Positions 1-7,159 of a DNA stretch of 10,352 bases are shown piece after piece. A program made the translations under genes and the position numbers. Numbering within the stretch: the stretch's first letter is position 1; each line of letters starts with the position of its first letter. The notes beneath the pieces are model-generated. The model had not been told where the DNA came from. It made no database searches and worked only from the letters and a program-made list of their open reading frames with translations. The DNA is taken from NCBI GenBank assembly GCA_047611425.1, contig JBLFWJ010000121.1, positions 1 through 10,352 of the forward strand, given 5' to 3'. Source of the DNA: JBLFWJ01 sp047611425 (GTDB lineage: Bacteria; Bacteroidota; Bacteroidia; UBA10329).

Positions 1-512
1 CAAGTCTGTTCTTTATGGAAAACAACAGGCGCAAGAATCATTGATGGTTTTTCCTGTTCATAGATTGAAACCAATGTTCGAATCCAATTCTCACCATGCT
101 TACAGTCTGCATCGGTGGTAATGATCAGCTCTGAATCTGTCGAATCAATCGCTTTGGTGATTGCCGCTTTTTTGCCTTGCTCATCTTCCGTGAGGGAAAT
201 GACTTTAAGAATTGAGTTCGTGTTTGAAAGCTCGTTGCACAAGTTGAACGTTTCATCTTCGGAGTGATCGTCAATAACCACAATCGTTAGAAGGTCATTC
301 GGATACTTCTGATGAAGTATTCCATCCAAGCAAGCATTAATGCCTTTTGCCTCATTCCGAGCAGGAACAATTACCGTGACAGATGTGCTGGGATGAAAGT
401 CAATTGACAAGCCATCAACCGGAAGTGTAGCCCAACTATTTGTATAGCCAATGATTAACCGGACATATTTGGCGATAGCTAATCCGCAAAGAATCAGGAC
501 TCCCCAGATCAT
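1..512 (-). CDS. Family 2 glycosyltransferase, 3' end beyond the window
   Basis: Reading the minus strand from an ATG at 512 gives 170 open codons to the window edge; the C-terminus lies outside. Residues 1-22 form a hydrophobic N-terminal segment, probably a membrane anchor. The GT-A fold follows: VTVIVPARNE (about 45-54), the nucleotide-binding region VVIDDHSED (78-86), a GKKAAITKAI stretch (113-122), and a DAD triad (134-136) in TTDADC, expected to bind the metal and sugar nucleotide. By family knowledge it transfers a sugar from a nucleotide donor at the inner membrane; acceptor and donor cannot be read from the sequence. Its ATG overlaps the TGA of the upstream gene as ATGA, so translation is probably coupled. 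Pairing with a flippase-like membrane protein suggests lipid or polysaccharide glycosylation (inference). Confidence 0.9.
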   Translation of the reverse strand, partial: MIWGVLILCGLAIAKYVRLIIGYTNSWATLPVDGLSIDFHPSTSVTVIVPARNEAKGINACLDGILHQKYPNDLLTIVVIDDHSEDETFNLCNELSNTNSILKVISLTEDEQGKKAAITKAIDSTDSELIITTDADCKHGENWIRTLVSIYEQEKPSMILAPVVFHKEQT

Positions 513-1486
513 TCTCTATTTCTAAAGAAGGTGAGGTCGAAGATGAAAATCACCCCAAACAATGCTGGAATCACAAGATTGATTACCCAAAGAATAGAGC
601 TGGCTGTGAAGATTCCAACGGTATTTGCTGATACCGACCCTAAGAAATACATTGCCAATGATCCTCTTACACCTAATTCTGTAATCGCAATAGTTGGTAC
701 TACGGTCATTGTGAGATAAGTGAGTGAGATTAGCATCAACCCTTGGATGTAACTCACATCAACATCAAATAAGTGAAGCAGAAGAATGAACTGAGCTGTG
801 AATATCACGTATCGTGAAGCACTTATAAGAAGCACTCTTAAAAGGGTTTTGGGCTCATGCTTGGAGAATACGGCTGTATAGTGACGGTATTTCTCAGGGA
901 TTGGAAGCCTGTTTAACACAGATGAAAGCACAGCTGTATTCAAGTACATAATGATTAGGAATACACATGTGGCAACCGTTAGGATGCCCAGAGTTAAGGC
1001 ACCAATCTCATTGAATGGTCCCAGACCTATCTGATACGGAATATACCAAATCAAGGAAAGTAAACCGGCCATAATGGTAACTAGAAGCTGAGCATAACTA
1101 CCAACAACGGTTAGAAGTATAGCCTCAATTCTATCGGCCTTTATAAGGTGGAATACACGCCCTCCATATTCTCCAACGCGGTTAGGTGTAAACAAGGCAA
1201 TGGTTACTCCACTGAAAATTGCTTTCATGCTTTTGAGGAATCCAATGTCTTCAATGGCAGTCATGAGCAGTCTCCATTTATACGACTCCAGCATCCAATT
1301 GGCCATCATCATAAGCAATAAGAGAATGAAGTATATGAGATTATCAGAAGCCGTCAGGTCATTCATCGCCTGAAGAAGATCGATGTCCTCGTTCTTCAGC
1401 CTGAGCTTTTGAACGATGAACCAAAAGGCAGCAATGGCTATCACCAATTTGAGGGCCAGACCGATATATCTTTTCTTAATCCGCAT
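509..1486 (-). CDS. Flippase-like integral membrane protein (LPG synthase TM / UPF0104 / YbhN-like family)
   Basis: A 325-residue, strongly hydrophobic protein with about eight transmembrane segments, roughly at residues 8-25, 48-66, 86-105, 122-146, 161-182, 215-238, 246-268 and 293-318. The conserved-looking stretch TPNRVGEYGGR (100-110) and the late ITELGVRGS (268-276) are typical of the lysylphosphatidylglycerol synthase transmembrane domain family (UPF0104). The soluble aminoacyl-transfer domain of MprF is absent, so this is the membrane part alone; stand-alone members are often annotated as putative flippases, and the substrate is unknown. The start ATG at 1486 is followed by a positively charged MRIKKR before the first helix. 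It lies just after the gltA terminator and overlaps the glycosyltransferase start by 4 nt, so the two probably form one unit. Confidence 0.88.
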   Translation of the reverse strand: MRIKKRYIGLALKLVIAIAAFWFIVQKLRLKNEDIDLLQAMNDLTASDNLIYFILLLLMMMANWMLESYKWRLLMTAIEDIGFLKSMKAIFSGVTIALFTPNRVGEYGGRVFHLIKADRIEAILLTVVGSYAQLLVTIMAGLLSLIWYIPYQIGLGPFNEIGALTLGILTVATCVFLIIMYLNTAVLSSVLNRLPIPEKYRHYTAVFSKHEPKTLLRVLLISASRYVIFTAQFILLLHLFDVDVSYIQGLMLISLTYLTMTVVPTIAITELGVRGSLAMYFLGSVSANTVGIFTASSILWVINLVIPALFGVIFIFDLTFFRNRE

Positions 1487-1504
1487 TAAGATTCAAAGCA
1501 AATG

Positions 1505-1531
1505 AAAAAGGATGGGCAATGGCCCATCCTT
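1505..1531 (-). terminator. Rho-independent terminator after gltA
   Basis: On the minus strand, 29 nt past the gltA stop, the 10-nt arm AAGGATGGGC (1531-1522), a 4-nt loop and GCCCATCCTT (1517-1508) form a perfect hairpin. Its 3' side runs straight into a T tract (1509-1505), the classical intrinsic terminator arrangement. It separates citrate synthase from the flippase/glycosyltransferase pair, implying that pair has its own promoter or depends on read-through. Confidence 0.85.
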
Positions 1532-1559
1532 CATATTCATTATCAACCAAAGTTGCGTC

Positions 1560-2846
1560 TTATCTGTTCTCAACTGGTACGTAGGATCTTACGTTTGGTC
1601 CAGTATAAATCTGTCGTGGTCGTCCGATAGGTTCGTCATTGGCCAACATTTCTTTCCATTGTGCAATCCATCCTGGAAGTCGCCCCATTGCAAACATCAC
1701 TGTAAACATGTCGGTTGGTATTCCGATTGCCTTGTAAATGATACCTGAATAGAAATCAACGTTAGGGTAGAGGTTACGCTCAATAAAGTATTCGTCATTC
1801 AAGGCAACTTCCTCTAACTGCTTAGCCAAATCAAGGATTGGGTCATTAATACCAAGCTTCTCCAATACCTCATCGCAAGATTTCTTGATAATCGTAGCTC
1901 TTGGGTCAAAGTTCTTGTAAACTCGGTGACCAAAGCCCATAATGCGGAATGGATCATTCTTATCCTTGGCCTTGTCAACCCATTTTTGTAAACCACCTCC
2001 ATCTTTTTGAATGTTGGTCAACATTTCAATAACTGCCTGGTTTGCTCCACCATGAAGTGGGCCCCAAAGCGCAGAAACACCTGCCGCAATTGAAGAGTAA
2101 AGGTTAGCCTTAGACGACCCAACAATTCTTACTGTTGATGTTGAGCAGTTTTGCTCGTGATCAGCATGAAGAATTAATAATTGATCAAGTGCTCTCACGA
2201 CTACCGGGTCAGGCTCGTAAGGCTCAGTTGGCATAGAGAACATCATATTCAAGAAGTTCTCACAGTAGTTGTATTTGTTCTGCGGATACACAACTGGATG
2301 GCCGATTGAGTTCTTGTGTGCCCATGCTGCGATAGTGCTAATCTTTGCAATTAATCGCTGAATAGTCAGGTTTACAGACTCATCACCTCTTTCAGGGTTC
2401 AAACTTTCCGGATAGAAAGTAGAAAGTGAAATCAGGTTAGAACCTAGAACACCCATTGGGTGTGCCTTGCTTGGGAATGCTTTAAGGAACTCGTGCATGT
2501 CCTCGTGAATGAGGGTGTGACGAGTGATGTTCGTAGTCCAATCTTCGTACTGAACTTTATTTGGCAATTCGCCATGAAGTAGGAGGTAGGCTACCTCAAG
2601 AAACGTGGACTTTTCAGCAAGTTCCTCAATTGGATATCCTCCGTAACGGAGAATACCCTTCTCTCCATCCAAGAATGTGATGTTACTCGTTGTAGCTCCA
2701 GTGTTCTTGTAACCACTATCAAGCGTGATAATACCAGACTGTGCGCGAAGTGAAGTAATGTCAATACCTACCTCGTTGTCTGAACCTTTTATCAATGGCA
2801 GTTCATATGTTTTTCCTCCTACAATTAACTTCGCTGTCTCGCTCAT
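1560..2846 (-). CDS. gltA: Citrate synthase (bacterial hexameric type II)
   Basis: Condenses oxaloacetate with acetyl-CoA to give citrate and CoA, the entry step of the TCA cycle, in the cytosol. The 428 residues match the length of Gram-negative type II enzymes such as E. coli GltA, including the extra N-terminal domain (about residues 1-60, with YELPLIKGSDNEVGID at 14-29). The catalytic triad is visible: His265 in WGPLHGGAN, His307 in MGFGHRVYK and Asp364 in YPNVDFYSG. Further hallmarks are HADHEQNCSTSTVR (227-240) and a closing GRPRQIYTG segment. The ATG at 2846 gives the normal family N-terminus (MSETAKL). The gene is flanked by terminators at 2904-2941 and 1505-1531, so it is probably monocistronic. 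The short, AT-rich upstream region (2847-2903) shows no convincing match to the Bacteroidota TAnnTTTG promoter. Confidence 0.98.
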   Translation of the reverse strand: MSETAKLIVGGKTYELPLIKGSDNEVGIDITSLRAQSGIITLDSGYKNTGATTSNITFLDGEKGILRYGGYPIEELAEKSTFLEVAYLLLHGELPNKVQYEDWTTNITRHTLIHEDMHEFLKAFPSKAHPMGVLGSNLISLSTFYPESLNPERGDESVNLTIQRLIAKISTIAAWAHKNSIGHPVVYPQNKYNYCENFLNMMFSMPTEPYEPDPVVVRALDQLLILHADHEQNCSTSTVRIVGSSKANLYSSIAAGVSALWGPLHGGANQAVIEMLTNIQKDGGGLQKWVDKAKDKNDPFRIMGFGHRVYKNFDPRATIIKKSCDEVLEKLGINDPILDLAKQLEEVALNDEYFIERNLYPNVDFYSGIIYKAIGIPTDMFTVMFAMGRLPGWIAQWKEMLANDEPIGRPRQIYTGPNVRSYVPVENR

Positions 2847-2903
2847 TTTCTTTATCTCAATTATGTATTTTTTCGCACCGCGATATTACGCATTTTAAGT
2901 GCT

Positions 2904-2941
2904 AAAAAAAAGCCCTGTGAATCAATGTTCACAGGGCTTTT
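2904..2941 (-). terminator. Strong terminator after the sigma-factor operon
   Basis: The arms AGCCCTGTGAA (2911-2921) and TTCACAGGGCT (2928-2938) pair perfectly over 11 bp around a 6-nt loop. On the minus strand the hairpin ends in an uninterrupted run of T (2910-2904), giving a textbook intrinsic terminator about 70 nt downstream of the gene ending at 3009. The plus strand has only a four-T tail, so bidirectional action is possible but no convergent gene needs it. Confidence 0.92.
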
Positions 2942-3008
2942 CAAAGATTGAGATGAATCAGTTTTGCAACGGCATTTTTGTCAATTGAAATTAATAGAGT
3001 TTCATTCG

Positions 3009-3455
3009 TTAATTCCTTCGTTGCTCTTTCATTTTCTGGAGCAACCTCCGTTTAAACTTTTCTTCCGAAGCGTAAAGCTTAGCCACCTTTTTCATTGGTA
3101 ACACTGATTTAAACTGAGCTAAATATTCCCGTTTGGTTGAGATTTCTTGACCTGTGAGATCCAGAGCGTCAGTCACAACTTTCTCCAATTCTGCGTCTGA
3201 CATGCTGTCAAAATTCTTCCGTGCCTTTCTGACATTCTTCCTTTTGGCCTGTCGGATTTCGGTCAACTTTTCGTCCATCTCATTGTAAACCGGCCAAAAC
3301 GTTTGGGCTTCTTTCGAGGAGAGAGAAAGCTCTTCGGTGAGGAAAGCGACTTTCAAAGCTTCGTATTTTTCTTGTTGTTCTGGGCTAAGTTGCTGAGCGA
3401 TTCCAGCAAAAGGAATGAGCAACATAATTGGCAAGTAACTGAGTATGGTCTTCAT
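3009..3455 (-). CDS. Small secreted Spy/CpxP-like (LTxxQ-type) protein of the sigma operon
   Basis: A 148-residue protein with a signal peptide (hydrophobic residues 4-19, likely cleavage near GIA-QQ at 20/21) and a highly charged, predicted all-helical mature part. LSLSSKEAQTFWPVYNEM (43-60) resembles the first LTxxQ-type repeat, and LPMKKVAKLYASEEKFKRR (119-137) the second, as in the Spy/CpxP periplasmic proteins that bind unfolded or stress-exposed partners. It is the third gene of the sigma/membrane-protein operon; its ATG shares one base with the preceding stop (TAATG), which indicates translational coupling. By context it may sense or buffer envelope stress for that sigma factor (inference). 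Family assignment rests on residue pattern only; similar Bacteroidota proteins are often left as hypothetical. Confidence 0.75.
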   Translation of the reverse strand: MKTILSYLPIMLLIPFAGIAQQLSPEQQEKYEALKVAFLTEELSLSSKEAQTFWPVYNEMDEKLTEIRQAKRKNVRKARKNFDSMSDAELEKVVTDALDLTGQEISTKREYLAQFKSVLPMKKVAKLYASEEKFKRRLLQKMKEQRRN

Positions 3456-3922
3456 TATAAAGTGATTTCGTCTACAAGTGTAGAAAGTTCAACATCGTTT
3501 TCTAAGAGGTAATCTGAAATATCATCGGTATTACTTATTGAGGCAAATTCTATGTTGATCAGGTCAGATTCTACAAGGTCAATTGGGTCGATATTATCAA
3601 GCATGGCCAGCTGGTCGTACTGTAAATCATTAGCTAGCTCGGCAAACTGCTGATCAAGATCTACTGACGGGCCGTTAAACATGAAGAATGCCACAGCCAC
3701 GATAGCTGCAATGCCAAAGGCAGGTGCAAGAAACTGAGGTTTTAACAGGCTTTCAAGAATACCTGCTTTCGATTTTTCAGGCTGGCTTGAAGCGATTTGC
3801 ACCATTCTTGGGGTCAGGTCTTCAAAGTACCCATTCGGTGTTTTGAACGGATTCTCCTTCATCTTCTCCGGGTTTATTCCTGGAAGATTGAAATCTGATT
3901 TATGTTCCTGTTCGTTACTCAT
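3455..3922 (-). CDS. Single-pass membrane protein, putative anti-sigma factor
   Basis: A 155-residue protein with a soluble N-terminal part (1-63), one transmembrane helix (about 65-83, PAFGIAAIVAVAFFMFNG) and an acidic C-terminal part expected in the periplasm. The N-terminal region carries ENPFKTPNGYFEDL (23-36), a pattern I associate with membrane proteins encoded next to ECF sigma genes in Bacteroidota. The acidic end DYLLENDVELSTLVDEI (137-153) also looks conserved-type. No zinc anti-sigma motif (HxxxCxxC) is present and the protein contains no cysteine, so it would not be a classical ZAS-domain anti-sigma factor. It lies 34 nt after the sigma gene and is coupled by TAATG to the Spy-like gene. 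The role is inferred from position and topology. Confidence 0.72.
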   Translation of the reverse strand: MSNEQEHKSDFNLPGINPEKMKENPFKTPNGYFEDLTPRMVQIASSQPEKSKAGILESLLKPQFLAPAFGIAAIVAVAFFMFNGPSVDLDQQFAELANDLQYDQLAMLDNIDPIDLVESDLINIEFASISNTDDISDYLLENDVELSTLVDEITL

Positions 3923-3956
3923 AATCTATTCATAGATGTGTTTGGAGTCATTTGGT

Positions 3957-4505
3957 TTAATCCTCCAGAACGAATTTTTCAATCTTTTTTACAGCATGAT
4001 GGTAGGAGGCCTTTAATGCGCCTACCGATGTTCCGAGTATCTCGGACATAGCCTCATATTTCATTTCCTCAAAGTATTTCATGTTGAAGACAAGTCGCTG
4101 TTTCTCCGGTAGTTTGAGCACCGCCTTTTGCAGCTTGAGCTGAATTTCATCTCCGCTCATCAAAGCATCTGCTTCCAAATTCTGCGAGAGTTCATATTCT
4201 ACATCAACCATGGGAACGAAGAACTTGGTTCGCTTCTTTTTAAGAAAGGTCAGACTTTCGTTGGTTGCAATCCTATAAAGCCAAGTGAATAGCTGTGAGT
4301 CTCCTCTGAATTTTTTCAGACCATTGAATGCCTTGATGAATGTGTTCTGCAATACGTCATCCGAATCATCATGATCGATCACCATACGTCTGATGTGCCA
4401 GTACAATCGTTCTTGATATCGATTCACCAACAGGCTGAATGCCATATTGCGTCCCGATTCAGTTTCGAATCCTTCTAGTATGTCCTGATCTTGGCTTTCG
4501 CCCAT
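3957..4505 (-). CDS. ECF-type RNA polymerase sigma factor (sigma-70 family)
   Basis: A 182-residue extracytoplasmic-function sigma factor. Region 2 spans roughly residues 24-92: the core-binding stretch with DDSDDVLQNTFIKAFNGL (46-63) and the -10 recognition and melting segment FRGDSQLFTWLYRIATNESL (66-85). A linker of about 30 residues follows, then region 4 (about 122-178) with the helix-turn-helix: LPEKQRLVFNMKYFEEMKYE (132-151) and LGTSVGALKASYHHAVKKI (157-175). Length and the absence of regions 1 and 3 fit the ECF class. It heads a three-gene operon with a one-helix membrane protein and a Spy-like secreted protein, an arrangement that normally couples an envelope signal to transcription. 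The upstream gap (4506-4597) must hold its promoter, but I see no clear consensus. Confidence 0.95.
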   Translation of the reverse strand: MGESQDQDILEGFETESGRNMAFSLLVNRYQERLYWHIRRMVIDHDDSDDVLQNTFIKAFNGLKKFRGDSQLFTWLYRIATNESLTFLKKKRTKFFVPMVDVEYELSQNLEADALMSGDEIQLKLQKAVLKLPEKQRLVFNMKYFEEMKYEAMSEILGTSVGALKASYHHAVKKIEKFVLED

Positions 4506-4597
4506 AGTGAGGTGCGTAATCGTTGGTGGTTGACCAATAGATGCAAGACCTTATGAATGGTTTAATATCCGTTAGCGATATTTCTCGCTTGCTTGAG

Positions 4598-4630
4598 AAA
4601 CCTAACAGGTTTTCAAAACCTGTTAGGTTT
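4598..4630 (-). terminator. Perfect 16-bp palindrome, probable terminator of the transketolase unit
   Basis: The arm AAACCTAACAGGTTTT (4598-4613), one central base, then AAAACCTGTTAGGTTT (4615-4630) form a flawless inverted repeat, 17 nt past the transketolase C-subunit stop and upstream of the sigma gene. Position favours a terminator for the minus-strand transketolase unit, but the tail beyond the stem is only TTTCTC, so it lacks a good T tract. It may be a dispersed palindromic repeat used as a transcript-end hairpin, or a site for a dimeric protein; the sequence alone cannot separate these. Confidence 0.6.
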
Positions 4631-4647
4631 GGTTTCGTTGCATCTAA

Positions 4648-5610
4648 TCAGCCTTTTCTGGCAACAGCTTTCAATGCTGCTTCGACAATGTCGACAGTAC
4701 CTAAACCGTACTTCTCCATTAATTGTGCTGGTGTGCCGCTCTCTCCAAAACTATCGTTCACGGCAATGTATTCCTGAGGGGTCGGAGTGTTCATAGCTAA
4801 CGTTTGAGCGATACTATCTCCCAAGCCTCCGTTTCGTTGATGTTCTTCTGCGCTCACAACACAACCCGTCTTTGCAGCTGATCTTACAATTGCCTCTACA
4901 TCTAAAGGTTTGATCGTGTGAATGTTGATCACTTCTGCAGAAATACCTTTATCAGAAAGCGCCTTAGCCGCTTCTAATGCTGGCCAAACCAAATGTCCTG
5001 TTGCGAAGATGGTCACGTCCGATCCTTCTTCCAGCGTAATGGCTTTTCCGATAACGAACGGCTGATCATTAGGCATGAAGTTGGGCATCTTCGGTCTTCC
5101 GAAACGAAGGTAAACAGGGCCTTCCATGTTGGCAATGGCCTTTGTAGCAGCTTTGGTTTGATTGTAATCGCAAGGATTGATTACTGTCATTCCAGGTAGC
5201 ATTTTCATAAGACCAATGTCTTCGAGGATCTGGTGTGTTGCGCCATCCTCGCCAAGAGTTAATCCAGCGTGAGAAGCACAGATTTTCACGTTCTTTCCAC
5301 TGTATGCAATGGATTGTCTGATCTGATCATAAACTCTACCCGTACTGAAATTGGCGAATGTTCCTGTAAATGGAATCTTCCCACCAATGGTCATTCCTGC
5401 AGCCATTCCCATCATATTGGCCTCTGCGATACCAGCTTGAAAGAATCGGTCTGGAAAAGCATCCTGAAATGCATTCATTTTCAGGGATCCTGTTAGATCC
5501 GCACACATCGCAACAACATTCGGGTTTTCGTGTCCCAATTCAAGTAATCCGGCACCAAAGCCTGATCGGGTGTCGCGGTCTTCGGTCAATTTCTCGAGTG
5601 TGCTTGTCAT
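4648..5610 (-). CDS. Transketolase, C-terminal subunit (pyrimidine-binding and C-terminal domains)
   Basis: The second half of a split transketolase (320 residues), which with the N-terminal subunit transfers two-carbon ketol units in the pentose phosphate pathway using thiamine diphosphate. The pyrimidine-binding domain occupies about residues 10-180: SGFGAGLLELG, ADLTGSLKM, the catalytic Glu63 in QAGIAEANMMGMAAG that activates the cofactor, and SHAGLTLGEDGATHQ (113-127), the usual active-site loop. The C-terminal transketolase domain runs from about 195 (DVTIFATGHLV) to the end. No thiamine diphosphate GDG...N motif is present, as expected, since that is on the partner. The same-strand partner lies upstream but is separated by a 1.4-kb vWA gene; only 30 nt separate that gene from this one. 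The length fits the family. Confidence 0.95.
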   Translation of the reverse strand: MTSTLEKLTEDRDTRSGFGAGLLELGHENPNVVAMCADLTGSLKMNAFQDAFPDRFFQAGIAEANMMGMAAGMTIGGKIPFTGTFANFSTGRVYDQIRQSIAYSGKNVKICASHAGLTLGEDGATHQILEDIGLMKMLPGMTVINPCDYNQTKAATKAIANMEGPVYLRFGRPKMPNFMPNDQPFVIGKAITLEEGSDVTIFATGHLVWPALEAAKALSDKGISAEVINIHTIKPLDVEAIVRSAAKTGCVVSAEEHQRNGGLGDSIAQTLAMNTPTPQEYIAVNDSFGESGTPAQLMEKYGLGTVDIVEAALKAVARKG

Positions 5611-5640
5611 TTGAGTTTGTTTGTGAATTGCTGGTTGCAG

Positions 5641-7029
5641 TTAGAATAGTCTGATGGCCTCTGACTTTCCAGAGGTGATTGTGAAGTCGTGTTCTGTCGT
5701 ATAGAAGGCCTTCTTCGAATTGAGAGGGCGGAAGACGACCTTGTAATTTCCGGGTTGAAGAACGATGTTCTCCTGTAGGTTCTCTGGGTTTAAATCGAGG
5801 ATCTTGGTTACCTCAGTTTTCCCTTTTAGAAGGAGGGCACCATGTCCTTTTGTCTTCTTCAAAATGTTGGCAATTCCAGGTGCTGGAATCTCCACCTTGG
5901 TGGTATGGCTTTGGGTGATTTCAACGTCTTCAACTTTGATTCTCGGTAGACTCAAAATCTCCAAATCATACTTCCCAATTAGATATCTATTGATGTTCTT
6001 AAAATCCTGAACAACAAGTGTTTCGTTGGAGTTATCTAATCTTATAATTGCAGATAACTGGTCGTACTCATTCTTGCCTTGAACGTCTAGTTGTAAGTCG
6101 CCTTGAGCGGCATCAATTCCAACAACATTATGAATTCCCGGAGTGAGGTAAATGCTGTCCTTTTCAACTTCAGGAGTAGTGTGTGCTACGATTCTATAGC
6201 CACTCATTGCATCGATGCTCAAAGTGTCCGGGTCGCCTCTGTGGTTCATAGTGTGAACCAAGTGGTAGCGCTGTTTCCCCGTCTTATGATCGTAGAAGGT
6301 CATTGGAACATTCGTCTCTGTTGGATTCCCATGAAAATCAATTAGGTTGACCTGCATTGACGTAGGGTTGAGCGCTTGCGAGATAACCACGTTTAGCACG
6401 TTTTTAAAGCTGCTTTCACTGCTTGCGTCAAAGAATGTCCCGATGCAATTGAAGCGATCCAAGTAGTCGGCATCCAGCCCTATCCCAATGACAAATGGCT
6501 TTAGGACGATTCCTTTGGCTTGCAGCTTTGCGGAAATTGCACATGGGTCACCGTCACACTCTTCAATGCCATCCGTAATTAGAATGATCATGTTGCGGCA
6601 GTTGGTGCAAGGAGGGAAGTCACCCGCGGAACGATCCAGACTGTAAGCAATCGGGGTTGTACCCTTTGGTTCAACTGCATTTAAGGCACTTCGAATCTTG
6701 TTTGCATTGCCATTACTGAACGGAACTTCAAGCTTAGTGTCTTTGCAATCCCTTTGACTTCCTGAGATGAATGGTGATTGGTGGCCATATACACGAAAGG
6801 CCATTTGCAGATTGTCGACCTTCTGAAGGCTATCCACCAATTCGGTAAGAAGCTTCTTGGCAATCTCAATTTTCATCCCGCTTTCCCAGCGGCCGAACAT
6901 GCTTTGAGATCCATCAAATACAAACAGGATTCGATTAAGCGGTGGCGTAGATGTGCGTTTTTGAGCAAATGTTGAGGCTGAAACTCCTGCAAGAAGTAGG
7001 ATAATCAGGTATTTCAGCGTTCGTTTCAA
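5641..7029 (-). CDS. Secreted von Willebrand factor A domain protein
   Basis: A 462-residue exported protein. Residues 1-22 form a signal peptide (KRTLKYLIILLLAGVSASTF, likely cut after AQ, no lipobox). A vWA domain follows (about 32-215) with a complete MIDAS metal site: D39-G-S41-Q-S43, Thr124/125 in PKGTTPIAYSL, and Asp153 in ILITDGIEECDGD. Several cysteines (95, 141, 144, 158, 163) could form disulfides. The C-terminal half is beta-rich and seems to hold related repeats (GKYDLEIL... and GNYKVVFR...), resembling PEGA or carboxypeptidase-regulatory-like modules. The start must be TTG at 7029: an in-frame stop lies four codons upstream and the next ATG (Met44) would remove the signal peptide and the MIDAS aspartate. 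It sits between the transketolase subunit genes, with no obvious metabolic link. The ligand is unknown. Confidence 0.88.
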   Translation of the reverse strand: MKRTLKYLIILLLAGVSASTFAQKRTSTPPLNRILFVFDGSQSMFGRWESGMKIEIAKKLLTELVDSLQKVDNLQMAFRVYGHQSPFISGSQRDCKDTKLEVPFSNGNANKIRSALNAVEPKGTTPIAYSLDRSAGDFPPCTNCRNMIILITDGIEECDGDPCAISAKLQAKGIVLKPFVIGIGLDADYLDRFNCIGTFFDASSESSFKNVLNVVISQALNPTSMQVNLIDFHGNPTETNVPMTFYDHKTGKQRYHLVHTMNHRGDPDTLSIDAMSGYRIVAHTTPEVEKDSIYLTPGIHNVVGIDAAQGDLQLDVQGKNEYDQLSAIIRLDNSNETLVVQDFKNINRYLIGKYDLEILSLPRIKVEDVEITQSHTTKVEIPAPGIANILKKTKGHGALLLKGKTEVTKILDLNPENLQENIVLQPGNYKVVFRPLNSKKAFYTTEHDFTITSGKSEAIRLF

Positions 7030-7049
7030 CTTGCAGTGTCAATTACTTG

Positions 7050-7152
7050 GTCACTCTGAGTACTTCGGCTCCGCTCAGCACAGGCTTCGGGAACAGTCTC
7101 GTACGAATCTGCCATTAGATTCTTCATTTCGCTACGCTGCATTCTGAATGAC
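7050..7152. repeat. Palindromic intergenic repeat between transketolase N-subunit and vWA gene
   Basis: This roughly 100-nt stretch holds several small inverted repeats: CTGAG/CTCAG (7056-7078), GAATCT-GCCATT-AGATTC (7105-7122) and CATTCTGAATG (7140-7150). Its ends, GTCACTCTGAG and CATTCTGAATGAC, are imperfect inverted copies of each other. Segments such as the CGCTACGCTGCATTCTGAATGAC end and the TTCGGCTCCGCTCAG part look like dispersed intergenic repeats I have met in Bacteroidota genomes, but no second copy exists in this window, so the repeat status rests on memory and palindromic structure. It fills nearly the whole gap between the two genes. Confidence 0.55.
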
Positions 7153-7159
7153 TGCATTA

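Noticed and set aside
531..719. Plus-strand open frame opposite the flippase-like gene
   Set aside because: Antisense shadow of a clear membrane-protein gene with no independent support. The same reasoning removes the frames at 1512-1748, 3303-3512, 4541-4796, 4993-5654, 5765-6345, 6778-6975 and 9217-9607.
2847..2903. Promoter for gltA
   Set aside because: The AT-rich gap must contain one, but no TAnnTTTG with a spaced TTG could be identified with confidence.
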